64,000 bases of DNA from Micropterix aruncella (Eukaryota > Arthropoda > Insecta > Lepidoptera > Micropterigidae), in assembly GCA_944548615.1 (NCBI GenBank), contig OX155954.1, forward strand, positions 477,335 through 541,334, in the 5' to 3' direction. Within the stretch, counting starts at the first letter, position 1; each line of letters starts with the position of its first letter. The position numbers were made by a program, and so were the translations under genes. Shown here piece after piece: positions 33,958 to 46,017 of this stretch. The notes beneath the pieces are model-generated. The model did not search any database. It was not told the DNA's origin and saw only the letters and a list, made by a program, of their open reading frames with translations.

Positions 33958-34175
33958 CCCATACTATTAGAGAACTATCTGTAAATAAGTTTAAAGCTAC
34001 AATCAAAGCAAAATTGTATAAAAAAGCATACTATACAATATCTGATTATGTAAATGACAAAACGGCTTGGGATTAAGGCTTGGACGCATCATAAGAACAT
34101 AAATTAAAAATAATATTTAATTATGTCTATATGAATAAAGAACATTTTGATTTTGATTTTGAAAACTGCATCACT

Positions 34176-34500
34176 CAATGCAGGGAATCACTTGGCGAGG
34201 ACGTAAAGGAAGAGATTGCACCGGAGTCCCATCTCCTTATACCACCTGGCGTAGTCTCAACAGACTGAGGATAGGTGTGACAAGATACCAAGCCAATCTC
34301 GTCCGCTGGGGCTAAACAGGGAATCCAATATACGACTGGAACGCTGCAGGATGAAGACCACCTACTATCATGCCTACAGTTTTCAATACACACCAGGACC
34401 TACAAGACTCGAAAGATGGCCATCGAGGCCGCAGCATACTTTTGGAGAGAGGCGTCCTTACCTGGATCGGATACGCTAACGAACGAACGAAGTAATTTGC
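34176..34500 (+). pseudogene. Fragment of a retrotransposon C-terminal zinc-binding region
   Basis: On the plus strand the broken frames read TTWRSLNRLRIGVTRYQANLVRWG and, after a shift, TLQDEDHLLSCLQF. The pattern (SLNRLRxGVxRxxxNLxxWG, then a DHLLxC end) is common at the C-terminus of insect non-LTR polyproteins. It is heavily decayed, with at least two frame changes. The class is uncertain. Confidence 0.4.
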
Positions 34501-34547
34501 TTATTTACGAATATCTGTGTGGTAAAATCTCTGTCTGGGAGCTAATG

Positions 34548-35178
34548 GCCCCTTGCTGAGTTGGCCACGAAAACCCATTTTGTGCAGGGTTGGTCACACT
34601 CACGGGTCAACACCCATCCGGCGGCCTCCACGCATGAAGCGGGAGCCCGGATAGGACTCTGGCCTTAGGGCTAGTTTCCCCTAGGAGTCAATCTTTTGGC
34701 GCTCCTGGACGGTCTGCGGACGGTCTGCGCAGCCAATCGATTGTGCATACTGACTAACAGCGGGGGCAGTCGGTACTGTTTCTTATAGAGCGGGGGGGGG
34801 GGGGTTGCTGACCTTACGGCGAATGCTCTTGAAACGACTATCAGCTACTCGATTCCGGGTGAACAGATTCGATTTTACAGTTTACACCGTTTCACCGCTT
34901 CGTAAGAAAGAGGACCGCGCAAGCGACCTCGAACTCGTAACCAGTCGAGTGACCGGAGTAATCTGGTCGCAACTGGAAGTAAGGGCGTGAGCGTAAGTCC
35001 GCTTGGTAATATACCAGGTTATCTCGCGGATAAGTCGTTGGCCTTATACGGGCATGTGGCGGAGCTTGACAGTGGACTGTTTTGTCCTAAGTCTTCTGCG
35101 TTCACTTCACGGGAGATAGAATGAACATTTCGTTAAAACTTCCTGAGGTGACGGAACGTCCGTTGTAGTTGACAACTC
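34548..35178 (-). repeat. Dispersed repeat family 1, copy D (longest copy)
   Basis: Read on the minus strand it starts 'ctagagttgtcaactacaac' (35175 downward), follows the family order, and includes the part missing in copy C: 'gactgttagtcag', 'gaccgtccaggagcgcca', 'ctaggggaaactagcc', 'gtgaccaaccctgcac', and the end 'tcgtggccaactcagcaagg'. At about 630 bp it best shows the full extent. A G run at 34791-34803 lies inside. Confidence 0.8.
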
Positions 35179-36000
35179 TAGTTGTAGTTGTAAAATGGTT
35201 GTGGTACCTATTGTGAATCAACGTGAAGTAGCCTCCTTTGCCAAATGGAACCTTCTTTAATAAAGGTCTGACAGACCGGGAGCTAGTGAAAGAAATCCCA
35301 AAACATTTGTTACAAGTATGGCAAACATTCGAGAGTCAAATTATGTAATTAATGATTTTTTTTAAAAATAGTCGATGGGGCGTCGAAAAAATGACGTGGG
35401 CTTGTCGGAAAAATAACGTGTTTCAAACGATTTGTTACACAAGGAATTTAATATTTTTCGGTTGTCGATAAATAATGAATCTGCCATAGTAAAATGCTAT
35501 ACTTTTATAGTTGGCCTTATGGCCCGCCATACAAATTACAACACGTGTATTTTTAAAGTTTTTTTTTTACTTTCTACAGGCAAATAAATTTTTTGTTTTT
35601 TTTTTTAATAAACAATTACGAAAATCACTAGCCACACCGTTTCGACGGTTTCAAATGACCGCCATCGGAATCGGATTTATTTTATTTTATTATTTATTTA
35701 CATACCTAAAATTACAAGTTACTAAAAATTCTTATGCTAGCAGAAAATCGTTTTATAATAAGTAAGTATACATATTATGCCTGCTTAGAATGGAAATTTA
35801 TTATTTATTTCATAATATAAAACGATTTTTACAATGACACGTAAACGTGAACGTAATACAATGACATTGTAATTTATACGTTAAGTAAATCCTCTTAATA
35901 GATTTTTAACCTCGGCTAGATTTCAAGTCGGTTTTGGTGTTATCATTTAGTGGAAAATTGTCTCTGGTGTAATTTGTATATCTATCTTGTTTGCCTACTT
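35179..36000. other. Unassigned AT-rich DNA
   Basis: An 84-codon frame at 35511-35765 is driven by T-rich runs and shows no motif. 'ttttattttattatttattt' at 35674-35697 could be a minus-strand LINE tail. Nothing else is recognised. Confidence 0.2.
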
Positions 36001-36560
36001 ACTTTTATGCACTGTTATTTTCCTGAATAAAAGAAAATAAATAAAATAATAAATAAAAATAAGTCGTCTAGGTTCCATATTCGGGCCGCCTGCACTACAA
36101 ATGACATGGACGTGAAAGTTAATGAACTCCGCTCCTCTGCGCTCCCAGTAATTGATTTTCCTGGGAGCGCAGAGGAAGGCAGCGGGACGAAAGCGGAGAG
36201 AAGAGGTTATATAAATAAGAAGCATGTTTGAATGAACTACATGAAAGAGTAGGATGAATATGTGAAAATCCCAACATCGTTTAATGGCCAGCCACTCCAT
36301 TTGCCGACGAAAGGACGATATGTGATCAAACTTCTTCTGTGAATAAACACATAGAATAAACTCGTTTTGAATCCTTTCCAGTTTGTAGAGTAGCACCTCT
36401 GTCGCGTCGCAAAAATTGTACCATTTGGTGTAATATGTAAAGAGGGACCAAAATCTTGTCTAGTACAGAATAACAACGGGACGATACGTATTATAATGAA
36501 TACCACTGAAAATATTAATTGCTTCACCTTATTTGCATACAGAATAAATTGATGCACTTT
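36000..36560 (-). pseudogene. Reverse transcriptase C-terminal relic with A/T-rich tail
   Basis: The minus-strand frame at 35995-36396 reads LYKLERIQNEFI, FDHISSFRRQMEWLAIKRCWDFHIFILLFHVV and then a basic part. This fits the known segment LExIQNxxIRxxF...SSYRxxLxWLPIxxRRDxHILxLLYxxL of insect and other animal non-LTR polymerases. The upstream frame (36237-36557) overlaps and is out of phase, so the sequence is decayed. The (AAAATAAATAAA)n run at 36028-36060 read on the minus strand is the tail. Confidence 0.55.
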
Positions 36561-37306
36561 CTAAAGGAGGCGCAATGAAAACTGAGGAAGTAGGTACATG
36601 TACAATAATTATAGAAAGTGATGACTGGAGAGAATGTTGATTATTATTGTTAATAAATGATGGAAGATAAATCCGAATACAGGTACAATCATTATGCACA
36701 GTTTCTAACGCCTGATTTATGGAGGTAGTGTGAAAGCTTGTATTATTATTATTTCGCTTATTTATGAAGCATCCCGACAGTCAGAGCTTTGTCTGCTTTC
36801 ATGAAGACCTTGGCAGCCATAAAGTGTAATGCAAAATAAAATGCACATATGGGTCGATTACAACCTTGATTGTAAATGAGATGGAAGGAGATTATAGAAA
36901 GCTATTTGACGACAAAAGCTACTATTTTAAAATATAAAATTCTAATGAAGCAATCCAATAACCCATCTTCGAATGTGTTCTTGGATTTTAGATGTGAGTT
37001 CATAGAAGAACAGAATTTAAATTGCAACGATTTGGCTAAAAGTACCAGAAAATTCAGAAGTCGCCAAGTACTTCAACCAGGTTCAACGCAAAATAGTCCT
37101 GGCCGAAAAGTATTCCGGTTCGTGAAGGAGCTACAAGATATGTCACCTAGCTGAATTGCAATATGCGCTCCAAAAAAAATTAGAAAAGAAACTAGATTCA
37201 GGTGTAGGGGATGCCCACAAACCCCACCTCTTAGTGCTACCTGTTTTGAAAAGTGGCATCAATAGAAATGACGATGCACAATAATCCTACGAAGTTTATT
37301 ATAAGA
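36561..37306. other. Unassigned DNA
   Basis: A 92-codon frame at 36876-37154 (lysine- and serine-rich) has no recognised domain. No repeat partner is seen. Confidence 0.2.
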
Positions 37307-38024
37307 CTAGCTGACCCGTGCCCACTTCGTTGGGCGGTAAAACTTTTTACCTGTGATGAAATTATGAGTGTGGTTCGGTTAGTACTGAGTGCTATGATTT
37401 ATTTCCGGACTGTCAAAAAAAGGTTATATTTTTACTGCATATGTATGTATGTATTTGCATGCCAATTTGACTATATTACCGTTATTTGTGTGTCTTCTCG
37501 TGAGTGACTTATTTGTAAGTGTCTTATCTCTTTAACCAGTAAAAGGGAGATTATATACAGTAAAAGGGAAAAGTTTTTTGTTTTAAACACGAGACGATAA
37601 ATTTACTTATTTTGATAAGAATTCATAATTTTTGATAATATGACCAATATACATGGGCTAACGAATAAAATTATTAATTTTATATAAAATACTACTTTTT
37701 GTGACTTATATATAAAAGTTAGACATATGCTGTCGCTGACTTTTTTGTAGGCATTATCAAGCTCTACGACTTTTCTTTAGAACTTAATCATATATCTCTC
37801 ATCGTTAAGGCAGCGTCAGTTAGAAACGTTTTCGTTCGACAGTTTTTTCTCCGACTTACTTTGCAAATCCGACTACCACGAAAAAGTCTTTATATTTTTC
37901 TGATTAATATACAATTTATAACACTCACAACTAACGTGGCTTTCTATTGGTAAAAGAATTTTTAAAATCGGTTCACTAGATCCAGAGATTACTTCCTACA
38001 ACCTCACAAACTTTATAGTATAGA
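37307..38024 (-). mobile_element. Non-autonomous Helitron, copy 4
   Basis: The reverse complement starts TCTATACTATAAA (a small deletion of the usual 'AATATT') at 38024 and ends in the GCCCA/TGGGC hairpin and CTAG at 37307, with the expected A|T flanks. It is the only member on the minus strand. Confidence 0.82.
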
Positions 38025-39235
38025 TTCTTACTAAGCCGCTTGTTTACTAACTCAATGTGTTCTGTTCTTCTGTTTTTTTGTGTTCAATGTACAGTCCAAC
38101 AAAAGGAATTTAGAATATTGCCTGGGTCTTATTTTGTGTTATTTGATAAATAGGCGATGGCCGTGTTGCTGTATTGCCACTTTATTTTATGGCATGATAC
38201 GGCACAGTGGTCATATCCATGATGCAGCTATGGCCGCGGTGCCGCAACACATAGAATAATATCGTATATGGGCGACACAACGGTCATAGCCGTTGCGAGA
38301 TTTGTATGAAAATTTTTAGTCCCTATGACCACCGCCGACCGCGCCGAAAAGGGTTAACTACCTATTGTTTTAAATAAATAAACAAATAAATAATAGATTA
38401 ACTGGCATGCGAAGCTACTTATTGTTATTTAGTGCGTCGATCGTCTATACGATGTTCTCAATAATGGCACGACACGAGGAAATTACCGAGTGGCGAACCT
38501 TTGAACTTTCCGCTAAGGCAGAACAACGAACACAATCGTATGGTATGATTGGGGCTACGACCCGTAAGATGCAATCGCAACATGTAATGGGGCTTTCTTA
38601 GATATGTTCCCGGCGACTATTTGCCTTGTCGTTTCGTTACAATCTAGGAGGAATATTCCACGGCAATGATGTTACTATTCAAATATTCCTTGGAGCGCAC
38701 TGAAACTGGTCATTTACATTAAGGGTCTACCCCATGTCAACCCGAAAAAGATGAAAAATATAATTTTGCATCATCCTGTTGCAAAGATAGGTAGATAAAG
38801 GTTTAATATACATTATGATTAAAGTCTTATTGTGTAAACTCCTAAATACTAAGGGTTGTGAAAATTACGTTTATTAAATGTGAATGTTACGTTGTGAAAT
38901 TTACATAATTAGGTTGTGAAGTTTTATTTATTTATTTAATACATTCGCATTCAAGTGCAATAGCCCAAAAAAGAAATATACGATCCAGATAATGCCGTTA
39001 TTATTCTTCTAAATGTATTTCATTTGATTTATTTTAAGTAAATCAGGAGATTCATGTAAAGCAAACATTCCTGCAGCATAATGTTTATGTTTTGGCACAA
39101 AAAAAAAAAAGAAAAAAAGATATACAGCAGAAAAGAAAGCTCACTGAGACACCTTAATCACTTTATTAACACATGTGATTTCCACCCAACAAAGCATCTG
39201 TGTCCCAAATATCAAGGCTGTAAGTCTAATATTTC
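38025..39235. other. Unassigned DNA with a possible LINE tail
   Basis: 38130-38360 contains repeated phrases around 'catagccgttgcgag', 'tggtcatatccatgatg' and 'gcgatggccgtgttgc', but no gene. At 38926-38950 '(ttta)n' followed by 'atacattcgcattcaagtgc' looks like the minus-strand 3' end of a LINE. Confidence 0.2.
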
Positions 39236-39239
39236 GTGA

Positions 39240-39500
39240 TTTAAATATGACTAGTGTGCCCCCTTCACTGGTGGACCGATTTTAACCACAGCCTTTTCAA
39301 CTCTTGCCATGACTAAATGATGCCTGCATGCCAAATTTCAGCCTAATCGGAATAAGCGTTTGGGCGCTAACGTGGAGGTATACACACAAAGATAGACCCA
39401 CAGACAGACTTCAATCTTAAAATGGTCATAATTATCTCAAAGAGACTTAATAAATAAAAATTTCTATGTTTCCGTCTTCACCTCGAAACAAATTTGAACG
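39240..39500 (-). repeat. Dispersed repeat family 4, copy 2
   Basis: The reverse complement contains 'ccgattaggctgaaatttgg', 'atgcaggcatcatttagtca' and 'ggtccaccagtgaaggg', matching 49545-49670 and part of 30245-30450. Confidence 0.6.
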
Positions 39501-41715
39501 GGGTCACAATTCCTTCTCTCGTTGTTTGCTGGGTCGGAAAAGTAAACCCATATTTAAAAATGTCTCAGCTCTTGACATAAAATGACCAGGAAGTCCGGAG
39601 ATGTAAAAGGTTACGCGAATTCGCAGCTGAGACCTACTCTAGTAGCAATTCGGACTGCGGTATTTCGTTGCTGGTGTTTATGGTCGTTGATGAGGATGAT
39701 TGATGGGAACGCGACGTGCCACTTGTCTCCGTCACGACTGCTAACAACTTAGATGAAAATATCCAAGCACCGACAAATGACGAAAGTGAAAATGGCCACA
39801 CTAATAATTGTCTGACATATTGCGCGAAGTTTTCTTGTCACGAACACCGCGGATATAATGATCGGAATTTACTACACCAGATCTGGTCAACCTCCGTCTC
39901 GCGAGCTTCTACAGCAGTCCATAAAAAGTGATAATGAGTATGATGTAGTTAAATTTTATTGAATGTTATTTTATTTTTTCGAGTCATATTTTAGGGTTAA
40001 TCACTTGATATCTCTTTTTTCTAAACGTTTATTTATTTATTTATTTATAACGTACAAGGAACAAAATACAAGGACATGCATACTGTTGTACATGAGGAAT
40101 AATTAAAAACAAACATTATTATAGCGAAAAACATAGCTCTATGCATATAAATATGCTAACATATCCGAAGGAGGCAAAATCGCACAACCAACTAGACCTA
40201 GAAGGTCTGTTTCTGGCTGTGCTGTGTTATACCAACTGCATGTTTGTAACTCGCGAACTGACGAAGGTGATCAATTTTCAAATATTTCTAAATCTAACAA
40301 ATCTGTTGTTTACACAAATTAAAGTAAAATTTAAAGTAGAAAAAAAATATGTATGCAATTAAGGACTAAAATAAAGTAAACTTTACATTATATTCAATAA
40401 ATTTAAGTGAAAAATAAGAATTAATATATAAAAATATATGAATAAACTCTACATTCTAATATATATGTATAAGAAAATGATAAGTTATAGTTATAGGTTA
40501 GCTCTAAAATATTGCCTGCAGGCAATAAGCTCGCCTTTTCTTAAGAATAAAGAGTGTTATTATTAGTTTTATTATTATAAGTAATATTGCACAATTTTAC
40601 AAATATATATTTTTTTAAATATTCACCCTACAGTATTAATAAGATCTTTAGTTTTTGAACGCCCAATATCTAGAAGTTAGTTTAAACTCTTTATTAAAAC
40701 TCTTCATCCCTTTCTTAAAAACTCTTCATCCGGATCACCTAATTCCTGCACTGTGGCTACTACCGCGCTTTCATATTTCAGGTTAACTTCATCAGATCAG
40801 ATTAACAGATTGACTTCATCAGATAACTATCAACAGAATAACTTCAAATTGTTAACCTCTCAGACGATCCTTTAATAACGTAAAAAATATAAAACACTAG
40901 GGGTATGGAGGTTGTTCCAGTAGGTACGTTAAAGTCAGCTTTTTCAATTGCAGCTATCACAACTCTGGCTTTGTGTGATGGGGGCGTTATATTGTGAAAC
41001 AAAACAATTTAGCGATCCTGCCTCTTCGTTTTTCGCGTATGTCGTTCCGCGTTTTTTTTAATTGTTGAACTTATACAGCCCTCGTTTTAGCAGCTCCATT
41101 ATCAAGGTATTTAATCATTACGACCCCTCGACTGTCCCAGTAAAGAGAGTCCATGATTTTTCCTTCGGATAGAATGGCTTTGAATTTCTTAGGAGTTAGA
41201 GATGATGTTCATTTACAGGTTTTGTTTCTTGATCGTAATGGCGAAGTCATGTTTCGTGAATAGTTATGAAATAAGCGAAAAAAACGGTTAGGATCCTGTT
41301 GCAAAGATGGCTGCGAAATTTTCAGTGTAGTTTTTCTAGCGCATCCGTAAGCATTCTAGATACCCAGCGTGCGAATACCGTTTTCACCCCGTCTCTTTTC
41401 GCTTAGGGAAGCGATCATGTAAAATGCTATGAGCACTACTTATAAAAATCTTCACTTCTTCAGCAATAAAAAAAGAGTGGCACGATGATCCGTCAAAACA
41501 ATGTTTTCCACTCTTTTAACCATTTCTTCAATGGCTGCCGTCGTAGACGACCCGAGCGAGAGTCATCGTTAGTTTTAACTAACGATAACTAGAACTTTAG
41601 TTCTTCTACGCCTAAACTCACACAACAACGTGCAACCGAAGAATCATCATCAAACATCAACCCATAATGTATCTCGTAAGTATTTTAATACTCGCTCCAT
41701 ACACAAAATAAATTA
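39501..41715. other. Unassigned AT-rich DNA with one LINE-like tail
   Basis: At 40028-40075 '(tttatt)n', 'aacgtacaaggaacaaaata' and 'aaggacatgcatac' resemble a minus-strand LINE 3' end. Frames at 39716-39931 and 40141-40362 have no recognised domain. The stretch 40740-40870 has short 'cttcatcagat' repeats. No host gene is supported. Confidence 0.25.
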
Positions 41716-41717
41716 AT

Positions 41718-42334
41718 AGTTTAAAAAAAACCACTAAAAACACGCTTTTATAAATGCACGTAATAACCAAAAAATTGTTATAACCATTGATTTTATATAA
41801 AATCAATGTTATAACCTTGAAACCTAATCGTGTTCAAAGTCATTACGTGACCTTTCTCACAAGTGCAAACACGACTATGATACGATATTCCATCATGAAA
41901 TGCCAGTTCCTGTCTTCCGGCTTCATCATCATACCTTGAAACTTAATCGTGGTCAAAGTTCATTGCAAGTCCTTTCTAACAAGTCCAAACACGGCTATGA
42001 TACGATATTCCATCATGGAATTCCAGTGCCTATCTTCCGGCTTCATTATCAGACTCTGAAACCTAATCGTGGTCAAAGTTCATTCCGAGACTTTTCTAAC
42101 AAGTCCAAACACAGCTATGATACGATGTTCCATCATGAAGTTCCAGTTCATATCTTCCGACTCCATCATCAGATCAGTTCGACAGTACCATATTATTGTA
42201 TTGTCATCAGAACTACATACAGCTGCCAATTTTCATGACGCTACGATCCTTGGAAGATGGTTAAATTAGTTACCTTAGATTCCATTACATAGTTAGTTAC
42301 ATACAGGTCGACCTAATAAAAGCGTGTTAAAAAC
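41718..42334 (+). repeat. 120-bp-repeat element, copy 2 (long form)
   Basis: It contains a tandem array of exactly 120-bp units. The phrase 'ctatgatacgat' begins at 41875, 41995 and 42115. The unit length is a multiple of three and the frame at 41900-42238 stays open, giving a 40-residue repeat (PVPIFRLHxQTLKxNRGQSSF...NKSKHxYDT). 'cacgctttta' near 41741 is inverted as 'taaaagcgtg' at 42317. The last 200 bases are nearly identical to 2640-2832. A protein product is not established. Confidence 0.65.
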
Positions 42335-43103
42335 AAGCAAATTTATTTAATTACCGCCTGAAATTCATTTTTTTAAATTTTTGCCAACTCGCTTCGACAA
42401 GATGACTCTTATTATAAAAAAAAATAAACAAAGGAGAATGAGTAGAAAATAATAACGTATATTAACTGTACCTGCCAGTTTTTATTGTTATATGGTTCCA
42501 AAGTTTTTGTAACTCATTATCATTTTTTTTTTAAAGTCCCTCGAGCATTACGATTGTTGTTCCTATGAATATAGAAACTTCGCATAACCTCATTTACTGT
42601 ATATGGTTTAATTCATAGACGTAACTACAAGTATGTGTGGGTAGAAGCAGCCGAATAAATTTCGAAAGGATCAGTCATATTCAATGACACAGAAATCGTT
42701 ACATTTACTAATACAATGGATGTTTAACTATGGTGTATTACGTATTTTTTATATATGCTCTTCTCCACTAAATGGAAATTTATAACTCATCTCCTGTGGT
42801 AGCAACTCGGCATCTTAGGACGTATGGATCGTGGTGATGAAATAAAGTACAACGTATAGTTGACGAATTCTGAAACGGCGTCTTTGATATGAGATTACGC
42901 TCGACCACAGAACATCGTGCTCTGTGGGTTGGACCCTCATTGGTGACCGTCAATGATGACCTTGTCGCACCTAAGTCTGTACCTGAGTATAGTTTGAACA
43001 CTTCAGAAAATTGGATCGCATAATCTTGATCTCAAAGAATTCACAAATTCTGACAGATTCTGACAAATTCTTTTCTTTTTGAAATTTTCGCAGCGGCGCC
43101 GTT
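42335..43103. other. Upstream region of RpS20
   Basis: No transposon match is recognised from 42780 to 43100, which makes this one of the few stretches that may be single-copy. A 73-codon minus-strand frame at 42780-43001 has no known domain. 'gaaattttcgcag' at 43081-43093 resembles a 3' splice site and could mark a 5' UTR intron end. Confidence 0.25.
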
Positions 43104-43112
43104 CCTTTTCTG
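43101..43112 (+). promoter_or_regulatory. Candidate polypyrimidine (TCT) initiator / 5' TOP of RpS20
   Basis: 'CCTTTTC' at 43104-43110 fits the YC(+1)TTTYY initiator that insect ribosomal protein genes use in place of TATA. It would start the mRNA at about 43105 with a 5' terminal oligopyrimidine tract and a leader of about 63 bases. The same pyrimidines would also be seen at the 5' end of a retrocopy, so the site alone does not prove a promoter. Confidence 0.45.
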
Positions 43113-43167
43113 GTTCAGCGCTGGTCAATCCTTGATTGATTAACTCGACCGGAAACTGGAAAATAAA

Positions 43168-43542
43168 ATGGCATCATCAGCAGTTTTGGGCAAGGATATC
43201 GAGAAGCCGTCGGCGGACGCTTCGCCCGTCCATCGTATCCGCATCACGCTGACTTCTCGCAATGTTCGATCGCTGGAGAAAGTGTGCACGGACCTCATCA
43301 CCGGAGCCAAGAAACAGAAACTGAGAGTCAAGGGGCCGGTGCGTATGCCAACGAAGATCCTTCGCATCACCACCCGCAAGACTCCGTGCGGTGAGGGTTC
43401 CAAGACCTGGGATCGCTTCCAGATGAGAATTCACAAGAGGGTCATCGATTTGCACTCGCCCTCTGAAATCATGAAGCAAATCACTTCCATCAGCATCGAA
43501 CCGGGTGTAGAAGTCGACGTGACCATTGCTGATGCTAATTAA
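43168..43542 (+). CDS. RpS20: 40S ribosomal protein S20 (uS10 family)
   Basis: This complete 124-residue cytosolic small-subunit protein sits in the 40S head and contacts 18S rRNA. Family hallmarks are visible: [21 protein letters not shown] near residue 24, [30 protein letters not shown] in the long loop, and [23 protein letters not shown] before the acidic C-terminus. The length is normal for animals, and the first ATG follows 'ggaaaataaa'. The frame is uninterrupted by introns. AATAAA lies at 43638-43643, about 95 bases after the stop, and no poly(A) run follows. Either the whole coding region is in one exon of the true gene, or this is a retrocopy that kept its frame. The lack of a poly(A) run favours the former slightly. 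It is the only convincing host gene in the window. Confidence 0.9.
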   Translation: MASSAVLGKDIEKPSADASPVHRIRITLTSRNVRSLEKVCTDLITGAKKQKLRVKGPVRMPTKILRITTRKTPCGEGSKTWDRFQMRIHKRVIDLHSPSEIMKQITSISIEPGVEVDVTIADAN

Positions 43543-43637
43543 ATCATTATAAAAACATTTGAGAATGATTTACGAATTAAATTCAAGCGATCCGTGCGTA
43601 TAGCTGATTATATTTCGAGCTGTAAGAGTGTTCTTGA

Positions 43638-43643
43638 AATAAA
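43638..43643 (+). terminator. Candidate polyadenylation signal of RpS20
   Basis: AATAAA about 95 bases downstream of the RpS20 stop codon, a normal distance for a short ribosomal protein mRNA 3' UTR. The cleavage site itself is not visible. Confidence 0.5.
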
Positions 43644-44370
43644 ATGTAAGCGGTTTAGAAAGGTGCAAGGCTTGAATCGTTACTTTAATTACTTAATCGC
43701 TGTCACATTTTGGCATAAACAAAAAATCCAATTCATCGAACTCGGCGGTGTTTCAATAGAAAATTCCAGAATTTTTAGCCGCTAAATTTTGAAGAGTAGT
43801 CTGAATCACAATCAGGTTATCAGGCCCAAGTTGCTCGGAACCATTAGAAACTTATATACATATAATGAGTGATTGCAATGACATCTATATTATAGTACCT
43901 TCGATTTAAATGCTAACACGCAGTTATATGCCCGACTTAGCTATCTCCACTGACGTTTGCGCGATTTGCTATTTTGGTCTCTTTTTATTTCAAAAAGTTT
44001 GCCGACGCCTACTCTTAAGCGTTGCTTTTGCCTCAAACGATCGATTATGGTAAATCCGATCAGTTAATTAAGTATAATTTCGATGAGAATGTTGAAAAAT
44101 TCAAGATATAGAAAGAACAACTTTCGATATAATGTTCACTTCACATCAGCCGAGCATTCTGATTAGAAATAGCTTTTGTACCACTTATAATTAAATATAG
44201 AAAATCCCACGAAATCACATCAACAAGTAGGATGTGTCGCGCGTTCGATATGAACTGCCAAAGAAACGACATATTCAATGATACCTTTGCGAACATCAAA
44301 AAGTCCATACACTCTAAAACATTAGTGTAATGTAAAAATAAAAATATATATAATATGTAAAAATAAAAAT
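43644..44370. other. Unassigned DNA downstream of RpS20
   Basis: No reading frame or repeat partner is recognised. This may be single-copy sequence. Confidence 0.2.
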
Positions 44371-44374
44371 ATAT

Positions 44375-44878
<504 letters not shown>

Positions 44879-45049
44879 ATAAGGTTTGTAAAGAAATCCG
44901 TTTATAGGATGATGTTTTTATTTAAAATAAAATTAGTAAAAGCTACTTAAAAAGTAGCGAAGGAAATCCCAGCTTGTATTGGGAAATGCTTATGTTTGAA
45001 TGAGATATACTTACGGATGTGCACGACTTTCGACGGTGCAATGTAAGTT

Positions 45050-45265
45050 TAAAGGTCCTTTTGCAGTCGACTAACGATCACTATTCATCCATATATCTCA
45101 TAAATAGGGCTTATCCTTATGCAACACAAAATGCCTTCAATTGAGACGAATTAAGCGAAAAAATGAAAAATTAAACTATTGATCACTTCGGCAAAGCCGT
45201 TTTCTAAATGAAAGTGACATTACGAAATAATTAAAATTTGGAATGCTACCAACATTTAAAATAAA
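45050..45265 (+). repeat. Dispersed repeat family 3, copy 2
   Basis: It matches 12389-12612 nearly base for base (cctttt-gcagtcgactaacga, 'tgccttcaattgagacgaat', 'aaatgaaagtgacattacga'). It is followed within about 70 bases by a Helitron. Confidence 0.7.
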
Positions 45266-45329
45266 ATCGGTTCTTAAAATCGAATGCCAATTGGGTTGCC
45301 AAAACGTACTGTGAAATTGTCCAATCTAA

Positions 45330-46017
45330 TCAATACTAATATTATAAACAGGTAAAGTTTGTGAGGTTGTAGGAAGTAATCTCTGGATCTACTGAACCGA
45401 TTTTGAAAATTCTTTTACCAATAGAATGCCACGTTATTTGTGAGTGTCATAGGGTATATTATTATGTTAATCCGAAAAATGAAAAGACTTTTCTTGGTAG
45501 TCGGATTTGCAAAGTAAGTCGGAGAAAAAACGGTCGAACGAAAATGTTTCTAACTAACGATGAGAGATATATGAGTAAGTTCTAGAAAAAAGTTGTAGAG
45601 CTTGATAAAGCCTACAAGAAAGTCAGCGACAGCATAAGTAAGACATGTCTTACTTTTATATTTAAGTCACAAAAAGTAGTATTTTATTAATAAAAAAAAA
45701 TACATCGTTAGGTAAGTCTCAAGTGTTTAAAACAAAAGACTTTTCCCTTTTGCTGCATATAATTTCCCTTATACTGCTTAAATTGTTAAAGAGATAAGAC
45801 ACTTACAAATAAGACACTCACAAGAAGACACTCACAAATAACGGCAATATAGTCAAATTGGAATGCAAATACATACATACAAATGCAGTAAAAATATAAT
45901 CCTTCTTTCGGCAGTCAGGAAATAAATCATAGCACTCAGTACTAACCGAACCACACTCATAATTTCATCACAAGTAAAAAATTTTACCGCCCAACGAAGT
46001 GGGCACGGGTCAGCTAG
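45330..46017 (+). mobile_element. Non-autonomous Helitron, copy 5
   Basis: It starts A|TCAATACTAATATTATAAA and ends with the intact GCCCA/TGGGC hairpin and CTAG|T. It is collinear with copies 1 and 3, with small internal deletions (45700-45720). Confidence 0.82.

Larger units (their letters stand above)
31720..34165 (+). pseudogene. LINE family J2, copy b: reverse transcriptase relic interrupted by another LINE
   Basis: The first part (31720-32257) reads TVFVGITIDSKLQWGPQIEKM, TDVDTARIVYFSY, IMSYGILLWG, a stop at 31983, QKRAVRATYKL and NILTVASQYICENLL. After a frame change near 32140 it continues NTRHKHNLV and IRFYYKLPH. The second part resumes at about 33957 with TIRELSVNKFKATIKAKLYKKAYYTISDYVND and a stop, then a UTR ending in the (TTTTGAT) tail at 34145-34165. 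The two halves join in frame once the minus-strand LINE at 32258-33957 is removed. This copy is clearly dead. Confidence 0.85.

Noticed and set aside
36237..36557. A 106-codon minus-strand frame as a membrane protein gene
   Set aside because: It overlaps, out of phase, a recognisable reverse transcriptase C-terminal relic and gains its hydrophobicity from AT-rich DNA.
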